Numbered from the stretch's first letter, positions 12,101 through 16,551 are shown. The stretch is 18,305 nucleotides of DNA from BRH-c32 sp041674625 (GCA_041674625.1 JBAYVI010000060.1:1-18305), one strand, 5' to 3'. Notes: a model not told the origin generated them from the sequence alone. Program-made: numbers and translations.

Positions 12101-12160
12101 CCATTGGGCATTTAATGAAATGGAGAGAAATAGAATTAGAAAAAAGAAAATCTTTTTCAT
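6176..12160 (-). CDS. Giant multidomain T9SS-secreted protein with carbohydrate-binding-like modules and a YCF48-type propeller
   Basis: 1994 residues; ATG at 12158-12160. Signal peptide 1-19 (MKKIFFFLILFLSISLNAQ). Order (approximate residues): two homologous galactose-binding-like beta-sandwiches 20-217 and 225-428 (each with SV/SLK(I/L)(E/D)Y, then W/S-WGG, and a closing LLDKF or LFDLL strand); Fn3-like 433-530; CBM9-like domain 540-770 (DGDLSEWN ... YLYVAFDVEDN ... VVEAKIPL); an Ig-like segment 775-855; bacterial pre-peptidase C-terminal (PPC) domain 858-957 (EDNNGFSRA ... DTDFFKF ... GEYYIRYS); Fn3-like 1010-1110; YCF48/BNR-type propeller 1120-1373 with repeated 'GD.G.I..T.DGG..W' blades; starch-binding-like 1382-1480; D.RF module ~1537; GWN repeats 1637-1770; FDIRF module; T9SS sorting domain 1915-1994. 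It is the first gene of the operon. The CBM9-like and galactose-binding-like modules suggest glycan binding. No glycosidase or peptidase active site was recognised. Confidence 0.93.
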   Translation of the reverse strand: MKKIFFFLILFLSISLNAQWVFQNCDNSVANNFWDLSQFWSNGIGAYLNITDNTDAFEANGSVKIEYNVVAGDDWGGFVSRLTNQISGYYDFSSAQYISFWIKNINPLAKSQNGEFHLEFKLIDYDDNMNRDVWMQNIPLDLTDAPSNWINIMIPLVNTDNPNTGFKNQYAFNNGVMELDKIKNFEIALSYNTVGGGTPNPTATGSFLLDKFEIVGSKYPPLTTFDNTAVNFFNMDDMGWAGESDKGSIQLTDETFDKIEGNASLKLDYTVNASQSWGGYIRVYKDIIKPNDFENRTNLVIYVKNEIPSVSPNTNRLNLNFYIVEDNTGVDEMWRIRLPINLLQGTGWTRYVLPLRQSLTSAENVLPTDGFAKYIVDSSGDDIFNPDYIKSYGIDIAAYGTEAGPLGEQFTGTILFDLLQQGGETFDLEAPEAPGNFTVTPGTYNNTFTWTDVTNEGAGEKYLIYGSQNAFTDITEPGVELIGFYYENVGNGIHYLRSPKVDANVTNYYGIRSVDLANNIGPFAFASPVTNMAKGIGVISLNPPVNFNADGDLSEWNTYQPIEIKLSNQTGFIGPNFQVTDDNDLSAVARIAIDSKYLYVAFDVEDNVVLPNEPVPSYLNDSAELLIGLYDLIGLQHDSYQRGDFPDYHLRFNKFALSSGNVTMFVNQLLFPGPDYGWFEKFPTGYVVEAKIPLADLAQMRDNYGEPIDRTFVPMPGMKIPLDINLNDQDVSGNREGLLYFSHFNEDQSWNNPQRWGNTWTDTKYLMLVAPRDISVFNPTEVIPLQWNYAGVTNIKIEFSTNGNNYSLVEASVPANQTYYWTVPNVESDICYIRITDVDNTFYTSKNPDPFTITIANYTLEQEDNNGFSRANQTQLGNIISGELINGDDTDFFKFFGNAGDQIDIEGHANNSTLNGMIFLFDANKNQIASSANYMDDHLRQRIVFSLPETGEYYIRYSTVWNYYIDFNSSIKEKIEPTVTEALFRGAYKISLKLWQVSEPQLSWSVRNSDLFSNDGRIEIEAASNGNPITLKYAYSTDYSYSNTVPDQSFPAATWNYWATSDKISGLTPNTQYNVRVTLESTYGTVESFGRFTTPPASQTFVKKANLGGFFNDIEFSDGSAIYVVGSGIFRSTNIGGNWEDVNAIPFFREIYSAEVVGTSEVVTLGDHIIVKSMDGGVSWGYEDFPHNNWRDVDFIDFNNGFFCGDGEIIRTNDNGANGTNVYTGERNFNRIIMHDINTVYAVGDRGAIFKTTDAGNNYSITFHNYKGWQLYGIDFFDYNNGVAVGENGNLLTTTDGGETWKQHYEFNETLYDVKMVSATEFYIVGNYGLIIHSTDGGNNFDIIESGTRNRLKRIAINNGKMWICGDWGTVLGPTGVPLNVTFNVDMKIQHLEGKFNPITDQVSVRGAFNGWAEEIMTDSDGDGVYSITKSLFSNSNFEYKFYSNSQTMPNWGWETNVGPGGPDGNRVLTLEEVDLDLATVKFDNKNNEMSWYSYIRLEDGADVFTGFFGTHANATDGIDQTVYERALPSDPQEGMIDLRFAIPGGVDKSVRDFRNNTFDKIEWIIEYQRGSSNDPFKFRWNPNLFPNDIKIIISDISSKVFSIDMMSTDFVEISDFEISSVKITCYKVQSKRYELSGGWNMVSVPVIADNMSPAAIFPHNVSSTWGFNETGYYTANPLELAKGYWIKNQVTESYNLLGIRSDDFIIDLKAGWNMIGVYDRDVIITQITTDPVNIISSSFFEYNNGYNVPFLLKYGKGYWVKATADGTIDLAPFKSPSIKKERYLASQYATAPELNSSWGKIIITDAAGRQGVVYDSGKDNINLSQYELPPIPPSGIFDIRFSSNRYVENLNSENLSIKINSDQYPIKIKVEGIDILIDGKALKNGSEITIAKEMPSSVAVSKLEIPVQYTLMQNYPNPFNPSTIIRFGLPEQTNVHLEIFNVLGERVDELINKEMEPGFHEVTWNAKSLPSGIYIYSIRTSQFNDVKKMMFIK

Positions 12161-12435
12161 GGTTGCACCCTATTTATGTAATAAAAAAAATATTTCTATA
12201 ATTGCTTTTATTTATTAGTAAACTCGAATACGAATTTTTGGTAGGGCGCTGATGATATTGATTTTATTACATAGGGTAACCACACTCGGATAAAGAGATG
12301 TGAGACACTTTTGGGATATATGATATGCTTTATTGAGAATTGCGCCCTCATTTATAATTGCCTATCTATTTTCGATGATTATGGCTTAAATATAAAAAAA
12401 TATTTTATTTATAGTAATAAAAATCGGAAAAAATA
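12161..12435 (-). promoter_or_regulatory. Gene-free leader region upstream of the T9SS operon, weak promoter candidate
   Basis: This 275-bp gap precedes the operon on the minus strand and follows the YgjP-like gene. No CAAAnnTA (a minus-strand TAnnTTTG box) is present. The best sigma-70-like candidate read on the minus strand is TTTACT (12217-12222), 16 nt, then TATAGA (12195-12200), which would give a short leader to the ATG at 12160. AGGGTG lies 5 nt upstream of that ATG as a weak ribosome binding site. A 7-bp inverted pair (AGGGCGC 12243-12249, GCGCCCT 12342-12348) brackets 92 bp of AT-rich sequence; its role is unknown. The promoter call is weak. Confidence 0.25.
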
Positions 12436-12993
12436 TCAGTAAATCCCGACACGATATCCTTTCATTTCTCTATCAAGTAACTTTGCGCCGGGAAAAATAT
12501 TTTCTAAATATTTCCAAAAATCCGCAGAATGATTATGATGAATTGTATGAGCAAGTTCGTGCATGATTATATAATCGATTAAGCGATTTGGCAAACGAAT
12601 TAAATTAATATTGAGATTAATATTATTTTTTGAGGAACAGCTTCCCCATTTAGTTTTATGGTTTTTTAAGCGAATTTCATTTACTTGTAAATTATTTTTT
12701 TCGGCAAGTTCCCTTAAGCGTTTGGGTAAATATTCTTTTGCTTCTTTTCGCATGAGTTTCAGTAATTCATCGCTTACGGGGGTTTTATCTTTTTCAATCT
12801 TCTTTATTTTGGTAAGAAATTTTAAAACTCGCTCTTGATTAGAATCAATAAAAGAGGCAGCATTTTTTATTGACATAAAATAAGGGACCGTTACGACAAG
12901 ATGCTCGAATGGACGGTACGAAAGCTTTATATGCTTCGCACGTTTATTTTTTCTAAATTCAGTTTTACCTATTTCGGGAAGATCGATTATCAA
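12436..12993 (-). CDS. YgjP/WLM-type (SprT-like) zinc metallopeptidase family protein
   Basis: 185 residues. The catalytic signature is clear near residues 145-160: HELAHTIHHNHSADFW, an HExxH zincin motif followed by the N-H-S....FW segment typical of the DUF45/YgjP group, where the second histidine cluster supplies the third zinc ligand. A 'KTKWGSCSSKNNINLN' segment just before it matches the family's conserved strand. The family is cytoplasmic; its substrate is poorly defined, so proteolytic function is inferred. It is shorter than the ~220-240 residues I expect, mainly in the N-terminal beta region. The start must be TTG at 12991-12993: the in-frame stop at 13015-13017 leaves no upstream ATG, and the next ATG (residue ~40) would delete conserved sequence. 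AGAAAG lies 6-7 nt before the TTG. It has its own promoter and is separated by a terminator from the gene before it. Confidence 0.88.
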   Translation of the reverse strand: MIIDLPEIGKTEFRKNKRAKHIKLSYRPFEHLVVTVPYFMSIKNAASFIDSNQERVLKFLTKIKKIEKDKTPVSDELLKLMRKEAKEYLPKRLRELAEKNNLQVNEIRLKNHKTKWGSCSSKNNINLNINLIRLPNRLIDYIIMHELAHTIHHNHSADFWKYLENIFPGAKLLDREMKGYRVGIY

Positions 12994-13017
12994 GAATATC
13001 TTTCTATTTATTATTTA

Positions 13018-13025
13018 CAAAGATA
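13018..13025 (-). promoter_or_regulatory. Bacteroidota-type -7 box for the YgjP-like gene
   Basis: On the minus strand this reads TATCTTTG, a perfect TAnnTTTG. It lies 24 nt upstream of the TTG start at 12993, leaving a leader of roughly 15-20 nt. No clear TTTG minus-33 box is visible at the expected distance; that area is the U-rich tail of the preceding terminator. Confidence 0.5.
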
Positions 13026-13054
13026 AAAAAAATATTCTACTACGAAATAAAATT

Positions 13055-13084
13055 GCCCCACCAGGAAATTAATCCCGGCAGGGC
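13055..13084 (-). terminator. Rho-independent terminator after the DUF932-like gene
   Basis: On the minus strand the 30 nt from GCCCTGCC to GGTGGGGC fold into an approximately 12-bp stem with a TTAATT loop. Several pairs are G-U wobbles that would be C-A mismatches on the plus strand, so the structure is selected for minus-strand RNA. It is followed on that strand by AATTTTATTT. It ends the transcript of the gene at 13185-14120 just before the YgjP-like promoter. Confidence 0.6.
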
Positions 13085-13095
13085 GCCCTCAAGAT

Positions 13096-13121
13096 GACTG
13101 CTACTGCAGTCGGAATTTTTT
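13096..13121 (+). terminator. Terminator-like hairpin pointing right with no gene before it
   Basis: GACTGC (13096-13101) and GCAGTC (13106-13111) form a 6-bp stem with a TACT loop, followed by GGAATTTTTTG on the plus strand. Both neighbouring genes are on the minus strand, so either an unannotated plus-strand transcript ends here or the hairpin belongs to the minus-strand 3' untranslated region. Confidence 0.3.
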
Positions 13122-13184
13122 GTTAGCTTAAATGCTACATTAATCAAACGGCAGCAATTAATATGCAACAATTGGCATCAAGAT

Positions 13185-14120
13185 TTAATTTAATAGCGAT
13201 CCCGCATACTCTTCTAAAATCAATTTCCTATTTTCTCCTTCCCCTTTTGCATACGAAGTAATTTCATTAAAGTAATCATATAGAGAGGATTTTTCAGATA
13301 AATTCCGAAAGATTTCATTTGATATTTTTGCCCCTGTTACTTTGCTTAATTTGTATCTCTCGTTTTTATAGTTCTCTATTTTAGTTCGAGATAAATTTTT
13401 GAGTGCATCATTTATCGAATTAATATTTGCGAGTTCATTCCCTATTGAATTGGTAAATCGTTCGTAAAAAGATTCTTTATTCGGACCATAGTGGACGAAG
13501 CGAGAATCAAAATTTTTTGAAGCAATTAAAGAACCGTTCGAGCAGATATATCTATTCAGATAAGTAGATATTGAGAATGCTCTAAAACCCGTTTCGGAAT
13601 TAATAATGTTTATTCCGCATGAAAATTTATCTCTTTCAAAAGGCATAATAGTTAATTCCGTTTTAAGAAAAATTCGTGTAAAATAATCGTTCTTTATAAC
13701 CGAAGATACATCATAATTCTTGAGCATATCAATCAAATTATTATCGTTAATTTCAATATAATGTTTGGATGTAATAGTAATAGCACTTAAATTTTCTAAA
13801 TAAATCGTAACGGGAACTGATTTTATATTAATCAAATAATCGTTCAGTACCGAGACTAAAGTTTCACGGTTTAGATACCGGAATTGTGAACTCGGGAAAT
13901 GAAACCATTTGAATAATTTTAATACAAAACTTTTTCTAACAGGGTAATATTCCACATTCCCTTCATTATAAATCGTGATAAATACTTTTTTTGCTTCCAA
14001 ATCGAGCTTAATATTTTCCGGATTCGTAATAATCTTTTTTATTTCCCTTTTATTAAGATGATCTTTCATTCCATTGAGAGATAGCTTTAATTCAGGTCCT
14101 TCTACTAATAAATCTAACAT
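13185..14120 (-). CDS. DUF932-like protein (plasmid/phage-associated family)
   Basis: 311 residues from the ATG at 14118-14120 (MLDLLVEGP). This start has a strong purine-rich ribosome binding site (GGAAAGGGAAAGG) directly upstream; a longer frame from the ATG at 14193-14195 adds 25 hydrophobic residues and has no such site. The assignment rests on the pattern 'GINIINSETGFRAFSISTYL' followed by 'RYICSNG' (mid-protein), which matches the DUF932 arrangement of an acidic/G(Y/F)RA strand then R.(V/I)C.NG, and on the upstream 'YYPVRKSFVLKLFKW' helix. DUF932 proteins are common on plasmids, prophages and integrated elements; their biochemistry is unknown. The gene is divergent from the WYL regulator with about 127 bp between starts, so control by that regulator is plausible but inferred. 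It is followed by a terminator at 13055-13084. Confidence 0.65.
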   Translation of the reverse strand: MLDLLVEGPELKLSLNGMKDHLNKREIKKIITNPENIKLDLEAKKVFITIYNEGNVEYYPVRKSFVLKLFKWFHFPSSQFRYLNRETLVSVLNDYLINIKSVPVTIYLENLSAITITSKHYIEINDNNLIDMLKNYDVSSVIKNDYFTRIFLKTELTIMPFERDKFSCGINIINSETGFRAFSISTYLNRYICSNGSLIASKNFDSRFVHYGPNKESFYERFTNSIGNELANINSINDALKNLSRTKIENYKNERYKLSKVTGAKISNEIFRNLSEKSSLYDYFNEITSYAKGEGENRKLILEEYAGSLLN

Positions 14121-14214
14121 CCTTTCCCTTTCCTTTAGAGCAGTATAAATTAACTGATTGAAAAATAAATTAAGAATAAGAAGAAACAGTATCATTCAAT
14201 GATATTTTTTAATA

Positions 14215-14232
14215 GTTTAAACAATCCACAAA
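14215..14232 (+). repeat. Possible degenerate copy of the accessory-region repeat
   Basis: GTTTAAACAATCCACAAA shares CAATCCACA exactly and TTT.AAA with the repeat copies at 15085-15207, needing two single-base gaps. It lies just before the WYL gene start and contains the 8-bp palindrome GTTTAAAC. The match is short, so this may be chance. Confidence 0.25.
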
Positions 14233-14247
14233 AAGCGAGTGCGAAAA

Positions 14248-15105
14248 ATGAAAGACCTGCGCAGCAAAATCAAAAGGCAAACTGAACTACTTGGATTAGT
14301 ACTTAATGAACCCGCAAAATATTTAGTCCCTGATTTAGCATTGGAATATGAGATTGATGACCTTACGATAAAACGAGATATGATGGATTTTCGAAGCAGC
14401 GGAATTGGCATTCATTCGAGATCTAAAAAAGGAATTTGTATTGATGGCGAGATCCCTGAAGAAGTAATAAAACCAATACTCGAATCATATATAGGAACAA
14501 CAGTTTACACAAAATCATTTGATAGAGCAACTCAAGCATTGACTAAAAAAATCGGCAGCAAAGCGATTATTACTATGTCGTATCTACAAAGAGGGATTGA
14601 TACAAATCGTAAAGTAATCATTAATTATCGGAAGCCGAATCAAAGTTCATCAGATGAAAGGAAAATAGCACCGCTCATTATTTTTGAATCAGAAGGATGC
14701 TGGCGGCTATTGGCGTTACAAGAAAATAATTACAAACAATTTTTATTGGAGCGCATACAAAATATTAAACAGACTACCGAAACTTACCCCAAACATAATG
14801 ATGGAGATATTCGAGAACTCTTCTCTGGCTCATTTAAAAGTTACCTCGGCAAAGATAAAATTGAAGTAAAAATATTAATGGATTCTAAATGGGCAGAAAG
14901 ATTAAGACCGAAATTATTATTGGAGAATGTTTGTTACACTCAGCAGGAAGATGGGAAAGTACTTCTTGAAACTACGGTAAATTCATTCAATGAAATAGCG
15001 GCTTGGATAGTAAGTAGAGGTAAAGGAGTGAAAGTAATAAGCCCCGAACCATTAAAAGAGATGGTCCTGAAATTAGCGAAAGAAGCGATAGAGAATTATG
15101 AGTAA
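14248..15105 (+). CDS. WYL-domain transcriptional regulator
   Basis: 285 residues from the ATG at 14248-14250; a GTG at 14239 would add three. The N-terminal ~65 residues form a DeoR-like winged helix-turn-helix (ELLGLVLNEPAKYLVPDLA ... DLTIKRDMMDFRSSG), expected to bind DNA. The middle (~115-190) is a WYL domain ending LLERIQNIK; the signature W-Y-L triplet is W-R-L here (GCWRLLAL, ~150-156), so ligand contacts may differ. The C-terminal part (~210-280) is the WCX extension (KILMDSKWAERLRPKLL ... SRGKGVKVISP). WYL regulators are cytoplasmic, sense nucleic-acid-type ligands, and often control phage-defence or DNA-damage genes. Here it is divergent from a DUF932-like gene and precedes a Fic gene; either could be its target (inference). 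Its stop codon lies inside repeat copy 15085-15131. Confidence 0.9.
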   Translation: MKDLRSKIKRQTELLGLVLNEPAKYLVPDLALEYEIDDLTIKRDMMDFRSSGIGIHSRSKKGICIDGEIPEEVIKPILESYIGTTVYTKSFDRATQALTKKIGSKAIITMSYLQRGIDTNRKVIINYRKPNQSSSDERKIAPLIIFESEGCWRLLALQENNYKQFLLERIQNIKQTTETYPKHNDGDIRELFSGSFKSYLGKDKIEVKILMDSKWAERLRPKLLLENVCYTQQEDGKVLLETTVNSFNEIAAWIVSRGKGVKVISPEPLKEMVLKLAKEAIENYE

Positions 15106-15131
15106 ATCTATATTTGAAAGCAATCCACAAC
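15085..15131 (+). repeat. Repeat copy A (CRISPR-repeat-like), overlaps the WYL stop codon
   Basis: The last 37 bp (15095-15131) match copy B at 32 positions without gaps; the first 10 bp do not match. It ends CAATCCACAAC, whose reverse complement GTTGTGGATTG resembles the start of type II-C CRISPR repeats of Bacteroidota (from memory). The WYL stop (15103-15105) falls inside it. Confidence 0.65.
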
Positions 15132-15160
15132 AGAAACAAAAGCATATAATTATCATTCTG

Positions 15161-15207
15161 ACATGAATCTAATATCAGTAAATCAAAATTTGAAAGCAAT
15201 CCACAGC
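15161..15207 (+). repeat. Repeat copy B (best copy)
   Basis: This is the reference copy: GAATCTAATATC, then AGTAAATC, then AAAATTTGAAAGCAATCC, ending ACAGC. It shares 32/37 bp with copy A, about 31/37 with copy C and 38/47 with copy D. It lies in the WYL-Fic intergenic region, immediately before a small terminator-like hairpin. Confidence 0.75.
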
Positions 15208-15228
15208 CATTATTTCTATTGGCTTTTT
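15205..15228 (+). terminator. Weak terminator-like hairpin after repeat B
   Basis: AGCCA (15205-15209) pairs with TGGCT (15220-15224) around a 10-nt loop and is followed by a run of five T (15224-15228). It could end the WYL transcript, 100 nt after its stop. The stem is short. Its 5' arm begins within the last bases of repeat B. Confidence 0.4.
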
Positions 15229-15372
15229 AGATATTTTTCGAGACGAATAGCAAATTCGCTTAATTCCGGAATCTAACTAAAAAATAGACTTTTATTAAAC
15301 ATTTTTCTAAATGAGAAAGTTTAATAGAATATTCATGTGGACTTAAACATCATTTTTATAAACAATTATTTG

Positions 15373-15380
15373 TAACTTTG
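15373..15380 (+). promoter_or_regulatory. Bacteroidota-type -7 box for the BRO-N/Fic gene
   Basis: TAACTTTG is a perfect TAnnTTTG, about 60 nt upstream of the ATG at 15440. A small inverted pair CTTTgtAAAG (15376-15385) overlaps it and a looser ACAA....TTGT lies just upstream; either could be an operator. No convincing TTTG minus-33 element was seen. The rest of 15229-15372 is AT-rich with nothing recognised. Confidence 0.45.
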
Positions 15381-15439
15381 TAAAGTAATTGTTGAAGATA
15401 AAGCAGCTAACATTACATGACTAATTTGAAAAAGACATT

Positions 15440-16321
15440 ATGAATAAAGCAAAAATATCCATTCGATTTTTTGATGACCGTGAAGTGCGTGCTATATGGG
15501 ATGAGGAAAACTCCAAGTGGTGGTTTTCGGTATTGGATATTATTGCAGTGCTAACCGATCAAAACGATTATACTAAAACACGTAATTACTGGAAATATCT
15601 TAAAGCTAGGTTGAAGAAAGAAAACAGCCAAGTGGTTAGTACTACTACCCAGTTGAAATTACTGGCTCCCGACGGCAAAAAACGTTTTTCAGATATGTTG
15701 GATTTCAAAGGTATCATTGCACTGGGCAAAGAATTCCCCGGTAAGAAGGCAAACCGATTTATTGAATGGTTTACATACAGTGATGATAGTATAGACGGGA
15801 AAAGTAAAATAAAAGCATATGCATTATTTGAAAGCTCATTTATAAATATCATTGAAGTAGGCACGACCAAGGGCTTACAACAAATTCACGCATATTTATT
15901 TGGCGGATTGTATGATTTTGCCGGTCAAATCCGGCAAAAAAACATTTCAAAAGACGGTTTTCAATTTGCAATATCAAGATTTTTAGGCGAAACATTAAAA
16001 CAAATAGATGCAATGCCTGAAACCACATTTGACGATATAGTAAATAAATATGTGGAAATGAATATCGCACATCCTTTTATGGAAGGAAACGGTAGGAGCA
16101 CTCGAATATGGTTGGATTTAATTTTGAAAAAACGGATGAAAAAATGTGTAGAATGGAGTAAAATAGGCAAAGTAGATTATATGAATGCAATGAAGCAAAG
16201 TCCAACAAACAGTATGTTAATAAATAATCTTTTAAAAAACGCATTAACAGACAAAATTAATAACCGTGAAATGTTTATAAAAGGGATCGATTATTCATAT
16301 TACTATGAAGAAAATGCCTGA
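15440..16321 (+). CDS. BRO-N / Fic-domain fusion protein (putative AMP-transferase)
   Basis: 293 residues; ATG at 15440-15442. Residues ~5-110 are a BRO-N-like domain, as in phage antirepressors (KWWFSVLDIIAVLT ... YWKYLKARLKKE ... LLAPDGKKRFSDMLD ... KANRFIEWF), likely DNA-binding. Residues ~115-275 are a Fic domain with the complete active-site motif HPFMEGNGRSTR (211-222), including the catalytic His211 and the GNGR phosphate-binding turn. Fic enzymes usually transfer AMP from ATP to a hydroxyl of a target protein. The Fic part and its C-terminus (GIDYSYYYE) match the stand-alone class III Fic proteins related to Neisseria NmFic, whose C-terminal helix carries the inhibitory (S/T)xxxE(G/N) motif. 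Here S286-Y-Y-Y-E290 is present, but the next residue is E instead of G/N. No separate antitoxin gene adjoins it, which fits cis-inhibition. The target is unknown. Repeats flank the gene on both sides. Confidence 0.9.
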   Translation: MNKAKISIRFFDDREVRAIWDEENSKWWFSVLDIIAVLTDQNDYTKTRNYWKYLKARLKKENSQVVSTTTQLKLLAPDGKKRFSDMLDFKGIIALGKEFPGKKANRFIEWFTYSDDSIDGKSKIKAYALFESSFINIIEVGTTKGLQQIHAYLFGGLYDFAGQIRQKNISKDGFQFAISRFLGETLKQIDAMPETTFDDIVNKYVEMNIAHPFMEGNGRSTRIWLDLILKKRMKKCVEWSKIGKVDYMNAMKQSPTNSMLINNLLKNALTDKINNREMFIKGIDYSYYYEENA

Positions 16322-16392
16322 GAAATAATAGTTAGATTGATTTTAAATTTTTAGAATATAGCTGCGAATAGCTTATTGATGTTTCTTAACCA

Positions 16393-16429
16393 AATATCAG
16401 GTAATCAAAATTTGAAAGCAATCAATAAT
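16393..16429 (+). repeat. Repeat copy C
   Basis: AATATCAG, then TAATCAAAATTTGAAAGCAATC. It matches copy B at about 31 of 37 positions, with divergence only in the last six bases and two internal changes. It is in the same orientation as the other copies, 70 bp after the Fic stop and directly before the TTGACA of the small-RNA promoter. Confidence 0.7.
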
Positions 16430-16431
16430 AC

Positions 16432-16462
16432 TTGACAATAATACCTGCGCTTACTATCTTTA
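16432..16462 (+). promoter_or_regulatory. Promoter for a small RNA
   Basis: TTGACA (16432-16437), a 17-nt spacer, then TATCTTTA (16455-16462). This fits both a sigma-70 layout and the Bacteroidota TAnnTTT-type minus-7 box. It abuts repeat copy C and points into a structured, terminated segment with no reading frame. Confidence 0.6.
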
Positions 16463-16466
16463 CAGA

Positions 16467-16551
16467 GGTTGGTTGCTCGCCCTGCCGGTAATGCGAAAGT
16501 AGCAACAGTTTTTTAAAGGGGCTTAAAGATTTTTTAAGCCCTTTCTCTTTT
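16467..16551 (+). ncRNA. Putative small structured RNA of about 85 nt
   Basis: The segment between a good promoter and a strong terminator has no significant reading frame. It is more GC-rich than its surroundings. GTTGCT (16472-16477) pairs with AGCAAC (16501-16506); CGC (16478-16480) pairs with GCG (16493-16495), leaving a 5-nt bulge and a loop containing CCTGCCGG. The 5' arm of the terminator (AGGGGC) could alternatively pair with GCCCT in that loop, which would make it an attenuator-like switch. It could be an independent small RNA, or a leader ending before the lipoprotein gene 300 nt downstream. It does not match tRNA, tmRNA, 6S or a known riboswitch that I recognise, and it lacks the GGAAG.AGC core of SRP RNA. 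Confidence 0.5.
16515..16551 (+). terminator. Strong rho-independent terminator
   Basis: AAAGGGGCTTAAA (16515-16527) pairs with TTTAAGCCCTTT (16533-16544) with one bulged G and a GATTT loop, followed by CTCTTTT. It ends the putative small RNA, or any read-through from the Fic gene. Confidence 0.8.

Larger units (their letters stand above)
15085..15207 (-). CRISPR. Possible orphan mini-array: repeat, 29-bp spacer, repeat
   Basis: Copies A (ends 15131) and B (ends 15207) are 76 bp apart, which equals a 47-bp repeat plus a 29-bp spacer (15132-15160). From memory, Bacteroides type II-C arrays have 47-bp repeats with about 30-bp spacers and repeats beginning GTTGTG..TTGCTTTCAAA. Read on the minus strand, the pair has that start and orientation. 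Only two units exist, copy A is degenerate and coding, and no cas gene is in the window, so this could equally be two dispersed repeats. Confidence 0.3.

Noticed and set aside
12243..12348. AGGGCGC / GCGCCCT pair as a long hairpin or operator
   Set aside because: Seven-base arms 92 bp apart with no further pairing are too weak to call as a structure.
14121..14195. N-terminal 25-residue hydrophobic extension of the DUF932-like protein as a membrane anchor
   Set aside because: The ATG at 14120 has a much stronger ribosome binding site, and the family is not membrane-bound, so the extension is probably untranslated leader.
16467..16551. Small RNA as bacterial SRP (4.5S) RNA or tracrRNA
   Set aside because: The apical part has a GAAA-type turn and GTAGCAAC, but not the GGAAG.AGC / GTCAGG symmetric-loop core of SRP RNA. 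It also contains no stretch complementary to the repeats, as a tracrRNA anti-repeat would need.
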